Below are positions 56,418 to 64,000 of a DNA stretch of 64,000 nt, one piece after another. The notes below the pieces were generated by a model. It was not told the origin of the DNA, searched no databases, and saw only the letters and a program-made list of their open reading frames with translations. Each line of letters starts with the position of its first letter. The first letter of the stretch is position 1. The stretch covers positions 93,310,865 to 93,374,864 of the forward strand of contig OZ020269.1 of assembly GCA_963971225.1 (NCBI GenBank), in the 5' to 3' direction. The translations under genes were made by a program, and so were the position numbers. The DNA comes from Melieria omissa (taxonomy: Eukaryota; Arthropoda; Insecta; Diptera; Ulidiidae).

Positions 56418-57402
56418 TGAAAAGTTCTTAGCGGGCTGTTAAATCACAGCACACAATTTTCTAGATTTAATTTTCACCCAAACTTTCACAAAATGTAGAA
56501 ATCGGAGACCAGGAAAAGGATTCAAAGTACTTATTGAACAGCAAGAACAAAGCTTAAAGCAATAGTAATGAGTGGACTGTGGAACTATTGCGGAAATGGA
56601 AAACTGTCTAGGAGTATTCCACGAAATAGGACAGAAATACATTAACACCAGGGAAACTCTGTAGCTCATACCCTCTGTTTTGGTTACAGTATCTTTCCAG
56701 TTCTAATTTTGATAACCCAACAGTAGACGACCTCAGTATTGACAAACTAATGGCTTAAGATTTTATTTACATTTCAATGACTATCACATCTGAGTCGACT
56801 ACGAGTAGGTCAGCGACTAGAAAAGTGTTGAGACTTAACACTAGAATCCCCAAAGCAATCAAAATTACTCAATTGAGGTCTTTACTTTTGTATTAGATCG
56901 CTTTGTGAAGAAAGATCTTCTGACTTTTATTTTTAAAGCCAAAGTATATAAAACATTTAAAATATTGTAAAAAAAATAAATCAATTTAATAACCTCTTTT
57001 CTAACATGATTCCAAATGGGGTTTTGGGGATGGTTAAGTTTGCTGGACATTTTAGTGTTTATAAACCTTTGAACTGTTTTGGCTAGAATGAGATTTCAAA
57101 GAATCCATCTGCGGTAAGCTAACTGATCTGAAAACGATTAACACTACCTAAGAAATATGAATGGGTTTTTCAAACTTTCAGATGATTTACAGAGCCAAGG
57201 ATAACCCTCGCGATAACACAATAGTTAAAGTTTGGTTTCAGTGAGGGCTTTTGAGCTCTTAACATCAACTTAACTACCCACTTAGTAAAATGTTGTTTGA
57301 GTAGGCTGATGCGCTGTGTAGTCTCTCTCATCGAATATATTCAGTTGTATATCCGGTGTTTCACAATATGGGATTCCCAATGGGTCTTTTGTTACCTTTG
57401 AG
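56418..57402. other. No gene recognised
   Basis: AT-rich, short ORFs, no clear repeats. Confidence 0.5.
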
Positions 57403-57765
57403 TGGCCGTCGATAGCCCAGTAAGTAACGTGCTGGCTTCTTATACTGAGGCCCTAGGTTTAAATTCTAGCTCCGGTTGGTGATACATGAAGCAGATGAAA
57501 ATTACAAGAATCACACAAGTGCGCTCTTGGCAGGCAATGGCAAGACCTCCAAGTGTTTAAAAAAAAACTGCCAAACGCCGTTCAAATTCGGCGAAAAAAC
57601 TGTAGGTCCCCTCCTCCTTCCCCCTTCCCCATGAAATGTGTTTTGTAATACATGTTGGAAAAAGCAATCTTGAAACAAAACGGGAAAAATATGTGGTATC
57701 ACAATGGGCCTCACAATAGGCCTCAGAGTGTGTCTCTTACACAGACAGCTTCCATAAACGAACCT
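57403..57765 (+). mobile_element. SINE family 1, diverged, near full length
   Basis: Head GGCCGTCGATAGCCCAGTAA (degenerate A box), decayed B box AGGTTTAAATTC, then AAACTGCCAAACGCCGTTCA, TGTAGGTCCCCTCC and GTGTGTCTCTTACACAGAC. No target duplication seen. A further scrap (TGGTATCACAATGGGCC) is at 58033-58049. Confidence 0.75.
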
Positions 57766-59312
57766 ATCTAGTTTATCTAAAATTTATGATTTGCAAGAAT
57801 CTTGAAAATAATGCTATGATCCTGTAACTCAAAGGTAAAAGCATTGAATAAAAGAGCCTTGAAACCGCACACGACGTCTCTATCCCAAGTCCGGTAGACC
57901 AGATAGCTCATCCCCAAATCATTTCCCTTTAAAGACTCAGTTCGCTAAGGCCGAAAACAAGGGGGTTTCTAAAGGAAAAGTGTGTTTTAGTTTTTATTAC
58001 GATTTTAAAATTTTCCAACAATCTCTTCTGGTATCACAATGGGCCTTGTGAGGCCTTCGAGTATACTTGTTGAGAAACTAGCAAGCGGCCTACATAACCT
58101 AATCATACCTAAGACTTTTAGCTTTAAGATATTTAAGTAAGTATTTATTGTTTCAATTAGTACCCATTATATAATAGGTACCCATTATGCCCCCATCTTT
58201 CGTTTATCCTTCCCACACACAGACACTAATCAAACAAATGGGTCAACATCAATCGAAATCTTCTACCCTCTCTCCGTACTTAGTACACATTCGAGTGTGG
58301 TTTTAATTCAGAATACAACTGGAAAGTTTGCTTCAATGCCATTCACAAAAGTGTGAGAATTTATGCGCTGCCAAGGCGAAGGGAACACTTCGATTTGCTG
58401 GCTAGAACTGACCGCTTGGCAATGTCTTGTGTACATATAAGGAATTTTAGCCATTTACTTGTTCTATACATTTCAGTATTCATGAATTCAAGCGCGCGCA
58501 CACATGCACACAACAAACACACCGAGGCACAGTTAGAAATTGTGTCGATTTTGTGACCGTATTTGGTGCAGCAAAGACACCACAAGTTTAACAAATTACT
58601 AGCAAGATAACGAATTAAATAGTAGTGGGTGTAAATTCAGATGTCTGTCGGGTATACTGCTGCAGGTACAGTTAAACGACGCTTAATTAGACCGAGTTTC
58701 TAATGAAATATTGAAACGTTTATGGGTAATTTAGATTCAGTCACCAACCAACTGAGTGGATGAAAATGGGGATTCAAGTTATTTTGATGTTCTAACTGAA
58801 AGGCGACATTATAACTGAAGAGTTATTGGGTTGGTTTAGTTCAAAATAAGGGAAGATTTTAATCTGAATGGATAGCAAAAACGAATTGCAGAGCCTAATA
58901 AAAAAAAAAAATTGAAAAAATTCTTCATACAACGTGAACTGTATGCAAGGACGGGTTTTTTCCAGACCCCACACCTCATCGTTAACTCACCCTATAGATT
59001 TGGGTTTGATTTTGGATTCCAAAATAGCCGTTTCTGAGCCATATACAACAAAATATTTCGAAAGCTTTTTCAATATTAACTTTTGTTCATCGTTGTTACC
59101 TTTCACCATCTGTATTCGCCTTTTGTGGCTCAGATTCTGGTCTGATTCCTATGCTTTATTGTCCTTAATGGTTCTCTGATCTCTTTACTCTTAAGTTTCT
59201 TTGACTTTTACGGTTCTCTGATCCTTATACTCTAAAGTTTCTGGATTTGCTTTTATGGTTCTGTGATCTTTATGCAATCAAGCGATCGTATTGTATTAAT
59301 TTTTCATGAAAT
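57766..59312. other. Intergenic, no gene recognised
   Basis: A GC-richer patch lies at 58200-58600 with short ORFs on both strands. A run of similar TTTATGGTTCTCTGATC phrases at 59165-59275 (about 50-bp spacing, three copies) is a small degenerate tandem repeat. Confidence 0.5.
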
Positions 59313-59410
59313 CGCGGTTAGGTTAGGTTAAAGTGGCTGCCTTGGCATGGAACTTGCCGAAAGACACACTTAGGCCACGGAATGGGATCGTTGTGATACC
59401 ACAAGTTGAA
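59313..59410 (-). mobile_element. SINE family 1 tail fragment
   Basis: GGTTAGGTTAGGTTAAAGTGG, CACACTTAGGCC and GTTGTGATACCACAA match the tail region (plus strand = reverse of element), including the (AACCT)n terminus. Head absent. Confidence 0.75.
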
Positions 59411-60447
59411 GGTCTGCTTTACTACAAGTCGAGAAGTCTATTCAAGCCATTTCGAATTGCAGATGAACTCAAGCAGGTTTTTGATGCTAGCTGAACTGAG
59501 GTCATTCAAGTTGTCGAAGAAAAGAGAGCCTAGGGTTTTCCATCTTCGTCTAGATAGAGCCGGGTAGTTGCAGAAGAATTGAGGTTGGGGAATGCATGTT
59601 TTGTCAGGAATCCATTCCATAAGCTGCATTTCAAAAATTGTCAAAATAATTCAGACATATTTCTGGATTTCGCTCTTTGTGCCCTACAGATTTTTAATGG
59701 CACCTCCATTGCTTTGTTTCTAATAAGTTTCTTGAAAGCAGAACAATTATCCTGTCCACTGTTGTTTGGTTTTGGCATCATTAGAGGTTCTGTCGATTGT
59801 TCTTATTTTTGAGTCTAGTCGCCTTCAATCTTCTTGTCTGTGTACTAAGCAAAACTTATGTCTTCAAGTCAACACCATCTCAGATACTATAAACCTAGGT
59901 TTTTCATACTCTGAAACTGAATTAAACAATGAACTGTGTTCTCACTACAAATACAATGATTTCTTGTCATTGTTAACTACCTACTCCTAAGTTATTTTCA
60001 TCATTGTTAAATTTGTTTCTGGAGACATTATTTCCGATAAATCTATGAAATACATTAGGTAAACTAAAACTTATTGCAAGATTGGGAATTTTGTTTTGTG
60101 TTTCTATTTAGACATTTTTTTATAATAGAATTAAAATTAAGCGCTCAGACAGAAGTTTGTCGATTTCGTCTGATGACGAAATTTCACGCAAAGAAACTGA
60201 AATCATTCACTCTACATGGTGGAGAGTTTCACGCAGTGTTAGAGAAGTAATATCAGTAATTTCCATTACATCGGAGTGCAGCACCTGTAGTCCGAGTCTT
60301 TGGAGCGCTGAGACAGTGCTCAACCCCAACCCTCGTCCTTCAGGCATGACCCAGAAACTCATGGAACCAATAAACCAATAGATTCGTGAGCTTAGCAAGG
60401 GAGATTAGGAACTGTTAAGAACACCGTCAAGAATACTATTGTCACCT
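59411..60447. other. No gene recognised
   Basis: Short ORFs only, e.g. 60157-60381 plus overlapped by 60398-60207 minus; no motif. Confidence 0.45.
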
Positions 60448-60725
60448 TCGATCAAGAGAACACAGAAACATTGCGGATTCTTTATTGATTGTAGGTTTGG
60501 TGACCTTGGATTGTCTGTACCCCACAGATCAATTTCAGCTTCTGGGCATTAAACAATTTGTTGATTATATTACATTTAAAAGTCAATAATCCTGCAGTCA
60601 CTTCGATCAAGAAACACAGCAACGTTGTGGATTTTTTTTTATTGATAGTATGGATGACCTTGGTTTGTTTATAGACCATAGAAGAATCCCACCTTTTAGG
60701 CATTAAATAAAAAAATGTTCAATTA
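60448..60725. repeat. Diverged ~150-bp tandem duplication
   Basis: TTCGATCAAGA...CACAG, GGATT, TTATTGAT, GACCTTGG and GGCATTAAA recur in the same order in 60448-60560 and 60600-60715. Confidence 0.65.
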
Positions 60726-60750
60726 TATATTTAGGAGTTGGTTCTTTACA

Positions 60751-61113
60751 AGCCGGCCTCGATAGCTCAGCGGGTAGCGCGCTGGCTTTTCATACCGAGC
60801 GCTCCGGGTTCGATTCCTGGCTTGGGCTGAAAAAAACATTCATCTACTTCTATCGCTATCCACATAAAGGGAATGAAATGGGAATGCAAAACCTTTAAAT
60901 GTGAACGAAAAAACTGCCAATCGCCGTTCGGATTCGGCGTTAAGCTGTAGGACCCCTCCCCTTCCTCATCCGTTTGAAATGTGTTGTATCAAATGTTGAA
61001 AAAAAAAACAGTGTTGCATACGCATTTCAAACGGGTGGAATCTGTGGTATCTGTGGTTAAGAGGCTAAGTGTGTCTCATACAGAGGCAGCCACCGCAACC
61101 TAACCTAACCTGA
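60751..61113 (+). mobile_element. SINE family 1, full length, with target duplication
   Basis: Head GGCCTCGATAGCTCAGCGGG (A box) and GGGTTCGATTCCTGG (B box) are intact, so pol III promotion is plausible. The 3' end is CCTAACCTAACCTG. The 9-bp target duplication TTCTTTACA is perfect (60742-60750, 61114-61122). Length is 363 bp. With 14609 this is the best-preserved copy. Confidence 0.9.
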
Positions 61114-61122
61114 TTCTTTACA

Positions 61123-63140
61123 ATAAATTATGAACTTTTTCATGGGCAATTATTTTGCTCTTAGAGGTTTGCCATTTCTTCTTGAAATGCACAAAGTTTA
61201 TGTGTTTTTTAATTAATTAAATTTTATTAATGCAATTAGTTCATTTCGTGGGACTCGAACCCCGACCCTTAAACCACCACAGCTACTGCATCCGAAACTA
61301 TGACAAAAATGTTAGTACCAGTGAAATTACCTTTAGAAAACCAAGTTAGGAATTGTTCAAAACAAAAATTCAGTTTTCTTGAAATTATCAAATTGTACTC
61401 AACACATTTCTCTGAGCTGGGAACGCCGGTCAATGGTACCGCGCCAACTCTGGCCGCAAGGTCAGCTCAAACATGCCTAATGCCTGAGCGGGCTTTCAAT
61501 TAAGCATTTGTGCACCGCAAAATGTCCGCTAGTCATTTCTTAAATGCTCACAATGGAATAAGACAAAGCTCACAAATTGCCGTTTCTTCTCGTTGCAGCG
61601 ATACGCAGTCGGTGCGCAACAACAACAAAACACAACACATTGCTGGAAGTAGCGGCGGCCGCATAAAACCTGTGTAGTCGCCGTCGTCGTCGCCGCCAAT
61701 GCCGCCTCCACTGGGGCGCAGTGCGCCGTGTCCATCGATTGGGGGGTTCAGCGTTAACAACGTCGCCGAGTTGCGTCGCATCGCGTCGCAAAGGATCACC
61801 TTTTAAAAATGCCGAATTCCAGAAGCCGCAGTACAATCAATTGAATTAAAAAGACTGCATCGGCGATATTATCGACGCAGCTGGCAAGGGAAATGCGTGG
61901 CAGTCGATAGAAATTAAGAGGACATTCGTACATTGCGGAACGTTACTTAAAACTAAGCAGCCGACGCGACGCGGCAGCCGCCCGCCAATTCGTTATGCCG
62001 AAAAAACCAACGATGGGACGTTGCTGCCGCGCACAAAAGCGCACACAATGCGGAATGCGCGCGCCGTAAGATTCTTGTCGGTCGCGGAGCAAATGCGTTG
62101 CGAGCGAGGCTGCGTTGTTGGCGGTGGCGTTGTTGGCGGAGCCTCCAATCGCAGTCAAAGTACGACACATGCGCGCCGCATTGCAACGCTGCCGCAAATG
62201 TTTTAGTGTGTGCCAGCCACGCAGTCAAACGTCGAGCCGCGCGCGTACTTCGACGACAACGACGACGCGCGGTGGACGCGTTGAAAGCGCACGTGGCCGC
62301 TACCAACTGGCTCGTTGACTGGCCAGTGAATCCAGAAATTAACAAAAATCATTGAAATGTTTGTGACGGGGGCGCGGAGCAGCGCTGACGCGTATTTATA
62401 AGATACGCCGCATAATACGTAGTTAAGGTTGGCGAGCTGCCGCTGCCGTTGATGCAAATGTTGGCGCTATGCCGCCCAGCCACTGCGCACGTACACTATT
62501 CGCATGCACAGGCGGCGGCATGTGCGGCTGGTGGTGGTCCGCGCGACAAACTTCTTACTAGCGGCAAAGCGGTGCCGGATAAGAACGAACCGCCGGGCAA
62601 ATTTGTGAACTTTGGGATGCCGCGCATTGTTTTTAACTATTTGTTTGTTGTTATTTCTTCTCTGTTCCTGTTGTTGTTGTTGTTTATTTGCAGCAGATTG
62701 TGGCGGCCGAAGTGGACAAGAAATGCACACAAAGGCGAGCGGCTGCAACTGGGCGACACCTTTGAACGCGCCTACACACGCAAGAGGGACGAATGAGGGT
62801 AAAAGCGACCAAAAAGAGGACACTTAGTAGTTCATTTATTTGTTAATTTTGCAATTTTAGTTTTTGTAATTTGATTTGAAAAAAGATTCAGGGATTGGCT
62901 AAGCATTTTGCTGAGTTGGTGAGAATATTTCGCGACTGTTTTTTTGTATCAGAGAAATGAAAATGTGAAGTGGAAAACAGGATTTTGTCGATAAAAAGGA
63001 AAGGACGAACATTGTTCCGTCAATTATAGAAACTAACACAAGGCGTTATCCTAGTTGAGGCTCTATGATCCCAAGCGGAGTGAACAAGTAAAAAAAAATT
63101 CGTCGCTCACATCTAATCTGTAGGGTTAGTTTTTGTTTGA
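61123..63140. other. Intergenic; GC-rich block 61.4-62.8 kb
   Basis: Overlapping ORFs occur in most frames. One worth noting is plus 62452-62796 (114 codons, ATG): it predicts a hydrophobic stretch (YLFVVISSLFLLLLLF) followed by a basic tail ending ERAYTRKRDE, but the hydrophobic part derives from a TTG/TTT-rich microsatellite and TATTTGCAG inside it is a good 3' splice site, so coding is doubtful. A B-box-like GGTTCGAGTCCCACG lies on minus near 61250. Confidence 0.35.
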
Positions 63141-63144
63141 ACAG

Positions 63145-63840
63145 TGAGAAAAGGGTGTCCAAATGAGAAAAAGGAAATAAAAAGGACGAATAAAGACAGT
63201 TGAAAATAAGTCCAAATGAGAAAAGGGAAATAAAACGGGCGAAAAAAAACAGTGGAAAATAAGTCCAAAAGAGAAAAGGTACATGAAACGGATGAACCAA
63301 GACAGTTGAAAATAAGTCCAAATGAGAAAAGGAACATGGAACAGACGAACAAAGACAGCCGAAAATAAGTCCAAGTAAGCAAAGGAACATAGAACGGGCG
63401 AACCAAGACGGTTGAAAATAGGGTTCGGACCTGGCAAATCCAAAATCGTAGTAACAAATGCCAAAAAGCGTAGTGAAACTAAAATTTCCGTAGTGAATTT
63501 TTGAATTCAGATCAATCCAATTAAATTGACATCCATGCGTTTTTACCATATCAAATCCTCCCCTAATTCAGCGACCGGGATTATAAAATGTGCACATTTT
63601 CTCCACATTTTGCCTCGGAAAAAATCTTAGTAGATTGGGTCTCAAGCGGAGTCGAGAAGCAGAATTAAAAATGTTGTGAAAACCGTAGCAGATTCACTAC
63701 GATCGTAGCAAAGTCCGATCCCTGGTTGAAAATAAGTCCAAATGAGAAAAGGGGCATGGAGTCGACGAACAAAGACAGCCGAAAATAAGTCCAAATGAAA
63801 AAAGGGGCATGGAGTCGACGAACAAAGGTAGTTGAAAATA
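63145..63840. repeat. 53-bp tandem array, interrupted
   Basis: The motif TGAAAATAAGTCCAAATGAG recurs with exact 53-bp spacing; its GAAAATA core begins at 63202, 63255, 63308, 63361 and 63414, then at 63728, 63781 and 63834 after a 306-bp insertion. The first unit (~63149) is diverged. The period leaves a remainder of 2 on division by 3, yet the minus strand is open in all three frames across most of the array, because the unit has no stop in any frame. Confidence 0.92.
63419..63724. mobile_element. hAT-like MITE inserted in the 53-bp array
   Basis: Ends TAGGGTTCGGACC and (inverse of right end) CAGGGATCGGACT are imperfect inverted repeats, each followed inside by ATCGTAGT-type motifs. GTTGAAAA flanks both sides (63411-63418, 63725-63732), an 8-bp duplication. 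Removing the element plus one flank restores 53-bp phase exactly. Length is 306 bp. Confidence 0.8.
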
Positions 63841-64000
63841 TTTCGTGGAGAGGTTTGCTTCATTGATCTATTCGCCTACAAACCACTATGGAGGCTCTAG
63901 GCGGCAAAACAGGATAGGGGAGACAGCACATGTTTCTTTTTTACAAATTTTTGCAGACATACGAAGGGTTGGGTTTGTTTCAAAGAGGTGTTGAAGCTAC
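63841..64000. other. Window end, no feature seen
   Basis: Short unremarkable sequence after the array. Confidence 0.5.

Noticed and set aside
60753..60830. Possible functional tRNA gene
   Set aside because: A and B boxes are present, but they lead into a SINE body with target duplications; it is a SINE promoter rather than a tRNA gene.
61245..61300. tRNA-like sequence on the minus strand (GGTTCGAGTCCCACG)
   Set aside because: Only the B box and a weak A-box-like motif are present; I could not fold an acceptor stem, and no SINE body follows.
62452..62796. 114-codon ORF with a predicted transmembrane segment
   Set aside because: The hydrophobic stretch comes from a GTT/TTG microsatellite and ends at a good 3' splice site, so I kept it only as a note in the region entry.
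63046..63549. 167-codon minus-strand ORF
   Set aside because: It is the translation of the 53-bp tandem array and an inserted MITE; all three frames are open, which argues against coding.

Overview
The window reads as an AT-rich dipteran genome, probably an acalyptrate fly of the fruit-fly (Tephritidae) type. The reasons are genes with very short introns, a wealth of CA, CAA and GTT microsatellites, an irritans-type mariner, a Tc1/mariner relative with D37E spacing, tRNA-derived SINEs and TTAA-flanked MITEs. The taxon is an inference; no species marker is present. There are no bacterial features, no CRISPR array and no rRNA or functional tRNA gene.

Confident protein-coding content is small. 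Two compact two-exon genes lie on the minus strand. The first (CDS 8803-9448, 189 aa) has an N-terminal MGC and a stathmin-type segment, resembling STMND1-like proteins. The second (CDS 16468-17090, 180 aa) is an acidic, Ala/Pro-rich protein, probably nuclear, with a C-terminal SUMO-type motif; I do not recognise its family. A possible 44-aa secreted peptide (17384-17518, plus strand) sits head-to-head with the second gene. Everything else that is open is either a mobile-element relic or a chance ORF in GC-richer single-copy blocks.

The rest is an archive of mobile elements, many dated relative to one another by nesting. (i) 11.1-12.3 kb: an irritans mariner with a deleted catalytic core and an A-tailed retroposon inserted in it. 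(ii) 12.4-14.3 kb: a second mariner interrupted at a TA by a complete 1.26-kb D37E element, with a LINE 3' end abutting its tail. (iii) 35.6-36.9 kb: a CR1-like LINE interrupted by a tRNA-SINE, itself interrupted by a TTA-flanked MITE. (iv) 19.5-20.2 and 37.7-38.5 kb: PIF/Harbinger-like elements keeping a Myb/SANT DNA-binding ORF. (v) 37.2, 51.8 and 55.6 kb: one hAT-type non-autonomous family. (vi) 5.6/43.5, 7.9/24.1 and 7.2/40.7 kb: three TTAA-flanked families. (vii) Two tRNA-derived SINE families are scattered throughout.

Tandem arrays include an A/B dimeric ~150-bp array (48.4-49.8 kb), a 53-bp array split by a hAT-like insertion (63.1-63.8 kb), a GAGTA pentamer tract (25.5-25.7 kb) and an AT-rich ~90-bp array (32.1-32.8 kb).

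Between these lie GC-richer, apparently single-copy blocks (about 9.5-10.7, 15.6-16.2, 21.5-23.9, 27.5-29.2, 33.2-34.3, 38.7-40.7, 44.5-45.3, 50.1-51.6, 53.8-55.2 and 61.4-62.8 kb). They look like intergenic or intronic regulatory DNA; I could not assign exons in them with confidence. I found no new multi-gene system. The most unusual content is the nested-transposon stratigraphy and the two complex tandem arrays.
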